A DNA stretch of 26,111 bases, from the NCBI GenBank assembly GCA_024401495.1, contig JAKSKW010000022.1, forward strand, positions 1-26,111, given 5' to 3'. Positions 15,526 through 25,300 of this stretch are shown piece by piece. Under the pieces are notes generated by a model. The model did no database searches. It was not told the origin of the DNA and saw only the letters and a program-made list of their open reading frames with translations. Origin of the DNA: Paludibacteraceae bacterium (GTDB lineage Bacteria; Bacteroidota; Bacteroidia; Bacteroidales; Paludibacteraceae). Made by a program: the position numbers and the translations under genes. The first letter of the stretch is position 1. Every line of letters starts with the position of its first letter.

Positions 15526-15555
15526 CAAAAGTATATGATTTTTGCGTATATGCAA
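15526..15555 (-). promoter_or_regulatory. Promoter of asnS
   Basis: On the minus strand TTG (15553-15555), 19 nt, TACTTTTG (15526-15533), matching the Bacteroidota consensus. The -7 box ends 24 bp before the ATG, implying a short leader. The -33 overlaps an inverted repeat at 15540-15557. Confidence 0.65.
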
Positions 15556-15557
15556 AA
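15540..15557. promoter_or_regulatory. 18-bp inverted repeat over the asnS -33 element
   Basis: TTTTGC-GTATAT-GCAAAA, perfect 6-bp arms. It spans the -33 TTG of asnS, a position suited to an operator, and lies just after the rnz stop codon, where it could also form a weak hairpin in the rnz 3' end. Confidence 0.4.
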
Positions 15558-15561
15558 TATA

Positions 15562-16476
15562 TTAAAAGGTAAATTCATTACCGTCGTTGCCTAAAAAAGT
15601 ATTTTCAAAGATGGTTTTTGCCTCTTCCAAAAACATTTTGCGGTCTCTGTATCTAGTGGAAAAATGTCCGATCACAAGTTTTTTTGCCTCCGCCAACGAC
15701 GCGATCTTAGCAGCGTCGGAAGCCGTGGAATGGCAAGTCTGCTTGGCTCTGACTCTATCTTGTTCAAGAAAAGTCGACTCGTGGAAGAGCAGATCCACAC
15801 CTTTGATTATATCAATAATTTTCTCGCTGTATGCTGAATCTGAAATATATGCGAAAGATTTTTGTGGCGACGGAGGAAGCGTCAAAACATTGTTTGGCAC
15901 TACGGTTCCGTCGGGAGTAACATAATCCTCGCCAGCAAGAATGAATTTGTACTGTTCGATTGGAATATTATAAAATTTAGCTTTATCAGCTTTTAGATGT
16001 CGACGGTGGGGTTTCTCACGGAATAGGAATCCCGACGTCGGAATTGAATGTTTAAGTGGAATTGAGACAACCTCCATTTTATCATTCTCATATATAACAT
16101 CACTTGAGAATGGGGAAAATGTCTCAAACACCACTTTGAAATGAAGATAATTGCAGAAAAAGTCAAGTTGGGGACGCAATGCTTCTTCTAAACCCTTGTG
16201 AGAATGGATAGTTATATCGCTACGTCGGCCAAGAAGGTCAAGAGTTGAGATTAGACCGATCAAGCCAAAACAATGGTCGCCATGCAGATGAGAGATGAAA
16301 ATATGGTTCATTCTTGAATGGTTGACGCAATAATGACGTAGAGCCTGCTGGGTATTCTCGCCACAATCTATAAGAAACGTCTTGGCGTTCATATCCAGAG
16401 CATAAGCCGACTGGTTCATTTTTAGCGACGGAAGTGCAGCGCACGATCCTAATATTTTAAGAGAATTATCTTCCAT
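15562..16476 (-). CDS. rnz: Ribonuclease Z
   Basis: A 304-residue short-form tRNA 3'-endonuclease of the metallo-beta-lactamase fold that trims tRNA precursors. Zinc motif HLHGDH is at residues 63-68 (ISHLHGDHCFGLIG). Other family positions visible are LKHSIPTSGF, a segment with DSAYSEKI, LLFHESTF, and the C-terminal KLVIGHFSTRY. I chose the ATG at 16476 (MEDNSLKILGS) because the upstream alternative is a GTG at 16500 inside the OmpA terminator. Length is standard for short RNase Z. The terminator hairpin of the upstream gene ends 17 nt before this start, and no promoter is visible in between. Confidence 0.95.
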   Translation of the reverse strand: MEDNSLKILGSCAALPSLKMNQSAYALDMNAKTFLIDCGENTQQALRHYCVNHSRMNHIFISHLHGDHCFGLIGLISTLDLLGRRSDITIHSHKGLEEALRPQLDFFCNYLHFKVVFETFSPFSSDVIYENDKMEVVSIPLKHSIPTSGFLFREKPHRRHLKADKAKFYNIPIEQYKFILAGEDYVTPDGTVVPNNVLTLPPSPQKSFAYISDSAYSEKIIDIIKGVDLLFHESTFLEQDRVRAKQTCHSTASDAAKIASLAEAKKLVIGHFSTRYRDRKMFLEEAKTIFENTFLGNDGNEFTF

Positions 16477-16487
16477 TGGAATTGAAA

Positions 16488-16517
16488 TAAAAAGAGGCAC
16501 ACCTTACGATGTGCCTC
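16488..16517 (-). terminator. Intrinsic terminator of the OmpA-family gene
   Basis: On the minus strand GAGGCACA (16510-16517), 8-nt loop, TGTGCCTC (16494-16501), then TTTTTATTTC. It begins 27 bp after the OmpA stop codon. Confidence 0.92.
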
Positions 16518-16544
16518 CTATTAGTATAGCTTCAAAACTTATTC

Positions 16545-17768
16545 TTACTTAGAGAAAAGCTCGATTTCTACACGACGGTTCTTAGCACGTCCTGCAAGTG
16601 TAGAGTTAGAAGCAACTGGGTTAGCTGAACCATAACCCTGTGACTGGATGTTAGCAGCAGCAACTCCCTTGTTGATCAAGTAGTTCTTAACTGAAGCTGC
16701 ACGATCCTTAGACAACTGAAGGTTCTTAGCTGCGTTACCTGAGTTATCAGTGTAACCCTTAAGAGTTACAGACCACTCTGGGTGAGACTTAAGCAACATT
16801 GCTAGACCGTCAAGAGAAGAGTAAGAAGACTGCTTGATGATAGCCTTAGCTGACTCGAACTCAAGCTGAGCAAATGCAGTCTTGATGATCTCGTCCTCCT
16901 CCTTAGTTGGAGTGTAACGAACTGGCTCACGAGTAGCTCTGATATGAGAATCAAGAGAATCCTGAGTGAACTTGATCTGCTGCTGTAGCTTGTTGATTGC
17001 TACGTTCTGGTTAACGATCTGCTCCTCAAGCTTAGCTGTAAGCTCCTCACACTGGCGCTTCTGCTCCTCAAGAACTGGAGTCAAATCAGGAACCTCACAC
17101 TTAGGTGCGTAATCTACCCAAGCGATGTTACGGATGTTACGATCACCACCGAACTTGTAACGTACCTCAAGGTTAGCACCGAAAGTTAGGCGACCACCTA
17201 CAGGGTAGCACTTACGCAAACGGTACATACCAGTACCCTCCAAACCGATAGCGAAATACTTGCTTACGTTGTACTCAATCTGTCCTGCACCATAAGCACC
17301 TAGAACGAACTTGTGGTCATCCTCCATGAATGAGCACTCCTTCCAAGTACCGATTGTTCCAACGATTCCTGGGTTAACATAAACGTTAAGCTTCTGTAGA
17401 CCCATGCTTCTGTATGGAGAAACGATGTTAGACAAGTTGAATGAAGAGTGAAGGATGATGTCGTGGTTAACTCCATCATAAGTCTCCTGGTTGTTCATTG
17501 CATACATGTACTGCAAACCAAGACCCCAACGAGGGTTGAATGTAGCCTCTGTGAATACACCGAACTGACCATTGATTGTACCTGAAAGAGTACGATCTGG
17601 CTCTGCGATAGGAGCGTGTCTCAAGTAGTTAACACCACCCTTAAGACCTGCCGACCAGTGGCAAATACCCTTTGCTGAAGCTGTATCTGCAGTTGCCTGC
17701 TCATCCTGAGCGAAAGCATTACCAGCGAAAGCTGCTACTGCTGCTAGAGCTAAAAATTTCTTTGACAT
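16545..17768 (-). CDS. OmpA-family outer-membrane protein with N-terminal beta-barrel
   Basis: A 407-residue envelope protein. It has a signal peptide (residues 1-20, ending NAFA), a beta-barrel-like domain (about 30-215, many alternating aromatic strands, e.g. GLGLQYMYAMN), a coiled-coil linker (about 235-280, LEEQKRQCEELTAKLEEQ, then QNVAINKLQQQIKF), and a C-terminal OmpA peptidoglycan-binding domain (about 300-407) with LKGYTDNSGNAAKNLQLSKDRA and the final GRAKNRRVEIELF. It anchors the outer membrane to the cell wall. It follows rpsA after only 27 bp with no terminator or promoter visible, so it is likely co-transcribed with the ribosomal gene, and ends in a strong terminator. Confidence 0.93.
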   Translation of the reverse strand: MSKKFLALAAVAAFAGNAFAQDEQATADTASAKGICHWSAGLKGGVNYLRHAPIAEPDRTLSGTINGQFGVFTEATFNPRWGLGLQYMYAMNNQETYDGVNHDIILHSSFNLSNIVSPYRSMGLQKLNVYVNPGIVGTIGTWKECSFMEDDHKFVLGAYGAGQIEYNVSKYFAIGLEGTGMYRLRKCYPVGGRLTFGANLEVRYKFGGDRNIRNIAWVDYAPKCEVPDLTPVLEEQKRQCEELTAKLEEQIVNQNVAINKLQQQIKFTQDSLDSHIRATREPVRYTPTKEEDEIIKTAFAQLEFESAKAIIKQSSYSSLDGLAMLLKSHPEWSVTLKGYTDNSGNAAKNLQLSKDRAASVKNYLINKGVAAANIQSQGYGSANPVASNSTLAGRAKNRRVEIELFSK

Positions 17769-17795
17769 TTTTTATAAGTTAAAATTAGACATTAT

Positions 17796-19568
17796 TTACT
17801 TTCCAAGCTGGCTCTTCAATGCAGCCAACTGCTCGATATCTCCAAGAGTTGTCTTCTCCAAAGTAGTTGCTGCTGTAGCCTCTGCCTTCTTTGTTGACTT
17901 CTTCTTCTTGAAATCCTTCTTCTCCTCAGCTGCACCCTCTTCGAATGTTCTGCTGTGAGAAACGATGATTCTCTTAGACTCCTTGTTGAACTCAAGAACC
18001 TTGAACTGAAGCTTCTCCTCAACCTTTGCTACAGAACCATCCTCCTTAGTCAAGTGCTTTGGAGTACAGAAACCTTCAACACCGTAAGGCAACATAACGA
18101 TTGCACCCTTGTCTACGATCTCTGTGATTGTTCCCTCGTGTACTGAACCCTCTGTGAAAATTGTCTCAAATACATCCCAAGGGTTATCCTCAAGCTGCTT
18201 GTGACCTAGGCTCAAACGACGGTTCTCCTTGTCGATCTCCAATACCTGAACCTCGATGTCTGCACCGATAGTTGTGAACTCTGATGGGTGCTTTACCTTC
18301 TTTGTCCAAGATAGGTCAGAGATGTGGATCAAACCATCAACTCCCTCCTCGATCTCAACAAATACTCCGAAGTTAGTGAAGTTACGAACCTTTGCAGTGT
18401 GCTTTGTACCTACTGCATACTTAGTGTCGATTGCCTCCCAAGGATCTGCCTTAAGCTGCTTTACACCTAGGCTCATCTTTCTCTGCTCACGATCCAATGT
18501 CAATACTACAGCCTCAACTGTATCACCTACTGACAAGAAATCCTGTGCGCTTCTCAAGTGCTGGCTCCATGACATCTCTGATACGTGGATTAGACCCTCA
18601 ACACCTGGAGCGATCTCTACGAATGCACCGTAATCAGTCATAACGACTACCTTACCCTGTACCTTGTCGCCAACCTTCAAGTCTGACTTCAAGCCATCCC
18701 ATGGATGAGGAGTAAGCTGCTTCAAACCTAGAGCGATTCTCTTCTTGTCGTTATCGAAGTCAAGGATAACAACATTGATCTTCTGATCTAGCTCAACAAC
18801 CTCCTTAGGATCGTTTACACGGCCCCATGAAAGGTCTGTGATGTGGATAAGACCATCTACGCCACCAAGATCGATGAATACACCGTATGATGTGATGTTC
18901 TTAACTGTTCCCTCAAGAACCTGACCCTTCTCCAACTTAGAGATGATCTGAGACTTCTGCTGCTCAAGCTCAGCCTCGATAAGTGCCTTGTGAGAAACAA
19001 CTACGTTCTTGAACTCGTGGTTGATCTTAACAACCTTGAATTCCATTGTCTTACCTACGAATACATCGTAATCGCGGATAGGCTTAACGTCAATCTGAGA
19101 ACCTGGCAAGAATGCCTCGATGCCGAATACGTCAACGATCATACCACCCTTAGTTCTGCACTTGATATATCCCTTGATAATCTCGTCCTTCTCCAAAGCC
19201 TCGTTAACACGATCCCATGAACGTGCAGCACGTGCCTTGCGGTGAGAAAGATTCAACTGTCCTTTCTTGTCCTCCTGGTTCTCAATGTAAACCTCAACCT
19301 CGTCACCAATCTTCAAATCTGGATTGTAACGGAACTCGTTAGTAGAAACGATACCATCTGACTTTCCACCTACGTTCACTACGACCTCTCTCTTGTTCAA
19401 AGAGATTACCTTACCAATTACAACCTCGTTGTCCTTGATAGAGTTAAGAGTCTGGTCGTACTTTGACTCTTGCTCCTGACGAGCTGCAGCTGTCAAGCTC
19501 TCGCCATTCTTGTAGCCTTCCCAATCGAAATCCTCTACAGGAGCTACATTCTTTGTTAATTCACTCAT
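17796..19568 (-). CDS. rpsA: 30S ribosomal protein S1
   Basis: A 590-residue RNA-binding protein that helps load mRNA on the ribosome. Six S1 (OB-fold) domains can be delimited at about residues 45-113, 130-195, 212-280, 298-368, 384-455 and 470-540; the middle ones carry the classic YGVFIDLGGVDGLIHITDLSW-type cores (18855, 18620 and 18350 regions). Domain 6 is more degenerate (VDKGAIVMLPYGVEGF). The tail after 545 is Lys/Ala-rich. S1 is central in Bacteroidota, which rely little on Shine-Dalgarno pairing. It has a clear upstream promoter and is followed closely by the OmpA-family gene. Confidence 0.97.
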   Translation of the reverse strand: MSELTKNVAPVEDFDWEGYKNGESLTAAARQEQESKYDQTLNSIKDNEVVIGKVISLNKREVVVNVGGKSDGIVSTNEFRYNPDLKIGDEVEVYIENQEDKKGQLNLSHRKARAARSWDRVNEALEKDEIIKGYIKCRTKGGMIVDVFGIEAFLPGSQIDVKPIRDYDVFVGKTMEFKVVKINHEFKNVVVSHKALIEAELEQQKSQIISKLEKGQVLEGTVKNITSYGVFIDLGGVDGLIHITDLSWGRVNDPKEVVELDQKINVVILDFDNDKKRIALGLKQLTPHPWDGLKSDLKVGDKVQGKVVVMTDYGAFVEIAPGVEGLIHVSEMSWSQHLRSAQDFLSVGDTVEAVVLTLDREQRKMSLGVKQLKADPWEAIDTKYAVGTKHTAKVRNFTNFGVFVEIEEGVDGLIHISDLSWTKKVKHPSEFTTIGADIEVQVLEIDKENRRLSLGHKQLEDNPWDVFETIFTEGSVHEGTITEIVDKGAIVMLPYGVEGFCTPKHLTKEDGSVAKVEEKLQFKVLEFNKESKRIIVSHSRTFEEGAAEEKKDFKKKKSTKKAEATAATTLEKTTLGDIEQLAALKSQLGK

Positions 19569-19620
19569 TTTGTTTAATTATACAATTAGTCGTTAGACAT
19601 TATATATAGTAATATCGCTA

Positions 19621-19650
19621 CAAAATTACAATTATTTTTCTACAATTCAA
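19621..19650 (-). promoter_or_regulatory. Promoter of rpsA
   Basis: On the minus strand TTG (19648-19650), 19 nt, TAATTTTG (19621-19628), the Bacteroidota housekeeping pattern. The leader would be about 45 nt. It lies directly after the helD stop (19661), where I see no intrinsic terminator. Confidence 0.65.
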
Positions 19651-19660
19651 CACAAACCTA

Positions 19661-21739
19661 TTATTTTTTGCTTTCACAGAACGCATTGTTGATAAATTGC
19701 GTCTGCTCTCCACTAAAAATCATTTTTAGACTGTGCATCGCTCGCGTACATGCTATATACAACAAACTTTTGTCCATCTCATCGTTGTAGTTCTCCTTTG
19801 TGACATTTGGAATTACAACTTCGTCAAATTCCAATCCCTTTGCCATATGTGGCGTTGTGACTACAATTCCATTGGTGAACGCCTGACATCCGCTCACAAG
19901 CAACGTGGCTTTCTTCTGCAGATCTCCTAATGTATCAAAAAACGCGATGGCGTCTCTCTCTAATTTAAATATGTATGCTGTCGACGTTGGCTTATTCACA
20001 TCCTCTGAGGATATCATCTCGCGCATCAACTCGTTTTCAGCCTCTTTACTTGTCACTTCCACTAACTGTGGCATCTCTGTATGACGCTCTATCACATCTA
20101 TCTCTGAGTTTCCAGAAATGCTCTTAGCCAATTCCGTGATCTCATAACCAGAACGATAACTCTTGTTGAGTTTCATGATCTCGGCCTTATACAATGCCTT
20201 ACGAATATCGTCGGCTGTAGTTGAGCTGTACGGATTGACATTCTGAGCGGCGTCGCCAAGTATTGTCTTCTTACAAGGGAAAATTTTGGAAATCAATCGA
20301 TACTGCACAGGCGAATAGTCTTGCATCTCATCCACCAACAGATGTTTCACCTTGCTCTTGGTCTTCAATCCCTCTAAAGAAATCTTAAGATAGATTAGAG
20401 GTGCGACGTCGGCATACTCCATCTTCTTGTCCTTCGTCTTCTTCAGATACTCTGGTTTGCCAAGCCAATCGAACATATCTTTGTAAACAGCAGCGTCGGA
20501 TCCAAGATGAAGCATTTTCTTCAAATCAGCACGGATCTTGCGCATCTCCTCTGTTGTCAATACTCGACGGAAAGATATATTAAACTCATTCTTGATGTCG
20601 TTGGCAATCAATTCCAAACGCTGGCGAATCGGAAGTCTGTCGTGCGAATGGAATTTATCGAGTATCCACTCTTTTGCGACGGGGATGATTCCGACGACGA
20701 TATCCTCTGGCTGGAAACAAGTGTTCTCAAGATGCACCAGATATTTATCCAGCAACTGTACAAATTCAAACGTTGCCTTGAATTTAGTACGTTCTATTGT
20801 GGCGGCATTCTTGTTTTCAAGCAGATCGTTCACCTGCTCGAAGAATGTCTGGAATTTCACTTTGCCCTCCAATATATCCGAAAGCAACTCCTCCATTCCA
20901 CACTCCTTGATTGTCTCCTCTCCAAGTTCTGGCAACACATTTGAAATATAATCGGCAAACACCTTGTTAGGCGAGATAATCAAGATATCATCTGAGGTGA
21001 TCTGCCCCTTGAATCTATATAATATGTAAGCCACTCTGTGCAGGGCGATAGACGTCTTTCCCGAACCAGCCACTCCCTGAATTATCAGGTTGTGCGACTC
21101 TTCATCTCGTATGATTGCGTTCTGCTCACGCTGGATTGTAGCGACGATGTTCTTCATACGCTCATCCGACGTTGTGCTCAACTCCTTCTGCAACAATTCA
21201 TCGTCGATATTGATGCTGTTCTGAATCATGAATTCCATGATTGAGTTGCGGATTCTGAACTGACGTTTGAAATCAATCACACCCTCTACCCTGCCCTTAG
21301 GGGATTCGTAGGAGGCACTACCTAGATCAAAGTCGTAGAACATTGTGGAAATTGGGGCACGCCAGTCGTATATAAGATTCTTCATGTTCTTAGAATCATA
21401 TAAGGAATGGATTCCGACATACAAAGGAGACGCTTCACTCTCACCGTCGGGACGGAAATCGAGTCTTCCAAAATAAGGCACAAGCTTCATTCTTTTCAAA
21501 CGACGCTTTGTATTGTCCATCTCCTCAGCGCTCATGACAGCCTGTGTCACAAAATTACGTGTCGCACTTTTTTCAGCACGGTCAAGCTCAGACAGATTCT
21601 CCCACAAATATTCCTTGAATGCCTTCATATCCGCCACCTGTTTATGGATAAAGGCATCAATACCCAGAATCATACCATCAATAAATTCCAGCACCGACGT
21701 TAGATATTGTCGTTCATCAGCTTCAGTTGGGTTAAGCAT
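19661..21739 (-). CDS. helD: HelD-like UvrD/Rep-family helicase (RNA polymerase recycling type)
   Basis: A 692-residue superfamily 1 NTPase. The N-terminal about 85 residues form a charged helical arm like that with which HelD enters the RNA polymerase secondary channel. Residues 95-165 carry the HelD-typical segment PLYVGIHSLYD, IYDWRAPISTMFYDF. Walker A is GVAGSGKTS (222-230), Walker B LLVDEMQDYSP, motif III GDAAQNVNPY, motif V TPHMAKGLEFDEV, motif VI LLYIACTRAMH. HelD proteins dislodge stalled RNA polymerase from DNA using ATP. They are best studied in Firmicutes and Actinobacteria; this is the Bacteroidota form. It has its own promoter and precedes rpsA. Confidence 0.88.
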   Translation of the reverse strand: MLNPTEADERQYLTSVLEFIDGMILGIDAFIHKQVADMKAFKEYLWENLSELDRAEKSATRNFVTQAVMSAEEMDNTKRRLKRMKLVPYFGRLDFRPDGESEASPLYVGIHSLYDSKNMKNLIYDWRAPISTMFYDFDLGSASYESPKGRVEGVIDFKRQFRIRNSIMEFMIQNSINIDDELLQKELSTTSDERMKNIVATIQREQNAIIRDEESHNLIIQGVAGSGKTSIALHRVAYILYRFKGQITSDDILIISPNKVFADYISNVLPELGEETIKECGMEELLSDILEGKVKFQTFFEQVNDLLENKNAATIERTKFKATFEFVQLLDKYLVHLENTCFQPEDIVVGIIPVAKEWILDKFHSHDRLPIRQRLELIANDIKNEFNISFRRVLTTEEMRKIRADLKKMLHLGSDAAVYKDMFDWLGKPEYLKKTKDKKMEYADVAPLIYLKISLEGLKTKSKVKHLLVDEMQDYSPVQYRLISKIFPCKKTILGDAAQNVNPYSSTTADDIRKALYKAEIMKLNKSYRSGYEITELAKSISGNSEIDVIERHTEMPQLVEVTSKEAENELMREMISSEDVNKPTSTAYIFKLERDAIAFFDTLGDLQKKATLLVSGCQAFTNGIVVTTPHMAKGLEFDEVVIPNVTKENYNDEMDKSLLYIACTRAMHSLKMIFSGEQTQFINNAFCESKK

Positions 21740-21775
21740 AATAGCAAAATATTATAATTGTCTAAATAGTGTCTG

Positions 21776-21805
21776 CAAAATTAGACAATCCACGCATAAT
21801 CACAA
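21776..21805 (-). promoter_or_regulatory. Promoter of helD
   Basis: On the minus strand TTG (21803-21805), 19 nt, TAATTTTG (21776-21783). The -33 TTG is the end of the T-run of the preceding terminator. The leader would be about 30 nt. Confidence 0.65.
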
Positions 21806-21838
21806 AAAAGAAAGAGCACTCATATTGAATAAGTGCTC
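21803..21838 (-). terminator. Intrinsic terminator of the PUR/DUF3276 gene
   Basis: On the minus strand GAGCACT (21832-21838), 11-nt loop, AGTGCTC (21814-21820), then TTTCTTTTTTG. It begins 22 bp after the stop codon at 21861. Confidence 0.88.
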
Positions 21839-21860
21839 ATATTAATTATACTGATAAATT

Positions 21861-22169
21861 TTAATCTTCCGACTGACGTCTCTCAATTCCGTTTTCCTTG
21901 TTGACTCTGTCGATAAAAGAAGTCACTTCGGACAAACCGTTCGCAAACTTTTCAAAGTCCTCTTTATAAAGGAAGATCTTATGCTTCTCAAAAGAAACCT
22001 GAGACTCATCGTCACCTACCTTTTTCTTGCTCTCTGTGATAGCTAGGAACAACTCACCTCTACGATTCTTCTTAACATCAAAATAGTAGATTCTTTTTCC
22101 CGCCTTAACCGCTTTGGAAAAAACAATTTCTAAATCGTTTTTGTCCTTGAAATCCTTGATCTCTTCCAT
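21861..22169 (-). CDS. PUR-alpha-like nucleic-acid-binding protein (DUF3276)
   Basis: A 102-residue protein with the single PUR repeat of the DUF3276 family found in Bacteroidota and spirochaetes. The pattern is a beta-strand pair (IVFSKAVKAGKRIYYFDVKKNRRGELFLAITESKK), a short linker, then KHKIFLYKEDFEKFANGLSEVTSFI. Family members dimerise and bind single-stranded DNA or RNA; the Borrelia homologue BpuR is a regulator. The C-terminus (VNKENGIERRQSED) is a charged tail. It is a single-gene unit with its own promoter (22187-22215) and terminator. Confidence 0.9.
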   Translation of the reverse strand: MEEIKDFKDKNDLEIVFSKAVKAGKRIYYFDVKKNRRGELFLAITESKKKVGDDESQVSFEKHKIFLYKEDFEKFANGLSEVTSFIDRVNKENGIERRQSED

Positions 22170-22186
22170 ATATTAAATATCTAACG

Positions 22187-22215
22187 CAAAGTTAAACTAT
22201 TGCAAAAACAACCAA
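22187..22215 (-). promoter_or_regulatory. Promoter of the PUR/DUF3276 gene
   Basis: On the minus strand TTG (22213-22215), 18 nt, TAACTTTG (22187-22194). Spacing is one base short of the others in the window. The -7 lies 17 bp upstream of the start codon, giving a very short leader. Confidence 0.55.
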
Positions 22216-22309
22216 AACTAAATGAATATTTTTTTTGTTTTATTTGTGAAAAAATGTAAAAAAGTAAGATTTCATCGTATAAAAATCCTTTTTCGTACAT
22301 TTTTGGCAA

Positions 22310-22371
22310 TTATATACGAGTTGTCTAACACACTCTTTTTCTTTATATCATTTTAGACAACTGCTATATAA
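22310..22371. repeat. Inverted-repeat intergenic element, short 62-bp copy
   Basis: TTATATACGAGTTGTC (22310-22325) and GACAACTGCTATATAA (22356-22371) form imperfect 16-bp terminal inverted repeats. The interior matches the outer parts of the element at 3608-3728, without the 59-bp insert. It begins 6 bp after the stop of the VIT/vWA gene, so it also provides a hairpin at the end of that transcript and may serve as its terminator. Confidence 0.7.
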
Positions 22372-22377
22372 TTTCCT

Positions 22378-25300
22378 TTATTTTTCAAACGTGATTGTGC
22401 CTATCAAGTAACTGTCATTTGCGTTTTCTAATTGTAGTGTCATAATCTGCATATCTTGGTTTGGACGTCCAAAATTTGTGTAGATGGTAGCCTGAACAAC
22501 AACAGGCTGCAACGTTTTCTGTGATGTTGAACCATAGTAGTTGGCGTAAATCTTGTAGTCGCCATTAATCGCGTCTATCAAGCAGAACTCTTCTGGACCA
22601 TAACCACGTGTGATATCATCAGAAATCCAACCACATAATTTGGTCTTTTTGTTGCGATAGTAGCATTTTTCATTGTTTGGATCAATCACCCAAAGATCTA
22701 TATCGGAATTGTCGGTATTCCAAGTGAGGATGATTCTCAAGTCAAGAGGAAAGTTTTCCAACAAACGCTGGTCATAATTAGTTGTGTCAATTTTGCCTGG
22801 ATGCAAAGCAATCAATGATCCTAACTCATTCAAGGATATCTGTTGTGAGTTTTTGAAACGACTATCCCAATTGCCAGTACCTGCCTTATAAAGTAGGTCT
22901 GCGGCCTCCTGGTATCTTTCAAGTTTTATGTATGCTTGTGCCAAATCTCTATACGAATGAGGCTCTTCACCACGCATTTCTATAATACGCTCAAATACGC
23001 TTGCCGCCAAACTGTAGTCTTTGAATTCCATCAGTTTTTTTGCGCAAGATCGTGCAGTCTCTGCCTCCTCCAAATCTATTTCGCTTACGTTGGAAACAAT
23101 ACGGATAGCATTTTCTATCATTCCTTCCTCAGCAAAATAACTAGACACGTCGAGATAGAAAGATGGAGATTTAAGATATGTATTCTTTAGCTGGAGATAT
23201 TTTTCATACATATCCTTGCTCTCTGTCCTTCTTAATTCTTTTATGTAATCATTATCTGGCGACCAGAATTTTATTTCTTGTCTTATGCCTGATGGATTAT
23301 TGTCTGAATGTTCTTGAGAACGGTTTTCATTTTTTGATGATTTTCTAACTACTTGTCTACGATATCCTGAGTCTGAAGAACTAGATACGGAACCAGTAAC
23401 GTCTGACCTTTCTTGCACACCATAACCTGTAACAACCAATTCCTCAACCTCAGCATCCCTGTCATCCTCCGTAAAGGCTATTTCTTCCGAATTTATTGTT
23501 ACTTCTTTGACCTTGTATAATGTCACATTAAAGGCATCGTTGGAATTATCTCCGACTTTGACTATTTCTGAAAAATATCCATCTAGAGAAAATTTAATAT
23601 TCGAATTGCAATAGACAAGCATTTCATAATGGCCATTGATATCCGTTGTGGAAGATATAGAATCTGCAGACACTTTAACTCCAGACAACGGTTTCTTGCC
23701 ATCAGTGACTACTCCCTGAATCGTTATTTTTTCACAATGTTTATATTTATTGTGGAATTCATTCATTGCATGGAATACTTTTTCTGGAATTTTATTTTTA
23801 TTGTCTGGATCAGCGTATTTGTTGCGATTACCCAAAATTCTATTGTATTCATCCATCAATTCCTCTGGCGGTGTGATTTCGTATCTGACATAGTCGTGAA
23901 CACTCTCTAATACGATGAAAGATGTGTTGCGAGTGACAATGCTGAAATTTTTAGAGAGTCTGCTTATCTCCTTCTGATTCTTTTTGTAATTAACATCGAG
24001 TTCATTAAGTTTCTTCTGGGCCCAGATACGCTTTATATTTTTAAGTGTATCGCTTGATACTGCAGAAACATTATAGGTGCGAGTCTCAATTGGCTGACCT
24101 CCATAACCCAAAGTGACTTTTATTGTCGCTTCTTTTTTGTTGAGTTTTCCTGCTATTGACAAATGATTAGTCACTTGATGAGAAGTGCTTGGATAAACCT
24201 CACTGACAACCTCTGGATCGTATTCTATGTCTATGACTTCTAAAGAGTTGTTTGCAAGAATGGTATTGATGCTTTTCTTGTCGGTTGTTTGTGTGTTGAT
24301 ATATTTTCCATGCGTTTTCTGTGCAATCATCTTCAAGAAAGAATGATTGGAAATATTGCTTGAATTAATGATGTCGACGGGAGTTTTTCCGTAAACCGGT
24401 TCTTCTCCACCTATGTTTCCTAATCCATCAGAGAACAGTAGAATTTCATCACAATCATATTTGTTAAGATCAATACAGCCGAAGTTTGTGGCTCCGTCGT
24501 AATTTAGCTTCTTAAACTCATTAATGAATTCAGCTTTACTATACACTTTATCCGAGTGGATTGTGTTGCTGAAAGTGACAAGACGGAAATATGAAATATT
24601 CTGATTTTTCAAATAAGCAAGAATGATTTGCTTGTTGAGTTCCTTGTCGAAATTTGATGCTGAAGACGATACATCATAGATGACAGTAAGGGTTTTGGCT
24701 TTCGGTTTGGGATTGGAAGATTCCTTTTCTATTAAATCGAAAATGGAGAAATAAGAGCCAAAGTTATCGTTCTCCACGTATACTTGTGCTCCGTCATTCA
24801 TTTTTAAAGGTAGTTCAATTTCTATACCTTCAGCAAATTTGTATTTCTTTTTAGCGAAATTATAATTATATGATTTTCCGTTTTTTGTAAAATGTGCGTT
24901 TTTCTGAAATATACGTTTGAAGATAGGCTCGACTTTATTTCCTGTTATAGTCACATTCATGCTCACATCCTCAATCTCTTTATCTGACAGAAGAGGTAGT
25001 TTGTAGAACACTTTGCCGTCTGAAATATTAAGTTCTTGCTCGTAAGCAATCACTACATGTCTGCTTTTCTGTGGATTGAAAGGATAGATACGAGTTCGGA
25101 AATTATTGCCTGCAGTTTGCTCAAGGATACCTGGGTCGACATTGCGTCTTTCTATTTCCTCGAATGTTTTGCGTGCTTTTTCTTTTTCCACTACAACCCC
25201 CTCTCTTAACTTGCCATTAACATCCAACGCGTATCGGGAAACAGTCTGTCCTTCTCCCAAAGGAAATTCAAACTCTCCTTCGAGCACTACATTAGAGTAG

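Noticed and set aside
20507..20951. Two overlapping plus-strand open frames of about 140 codons within helD
   Set aside because: Mutually overlapping and antisense to the conserved HelD motor; chance frames.
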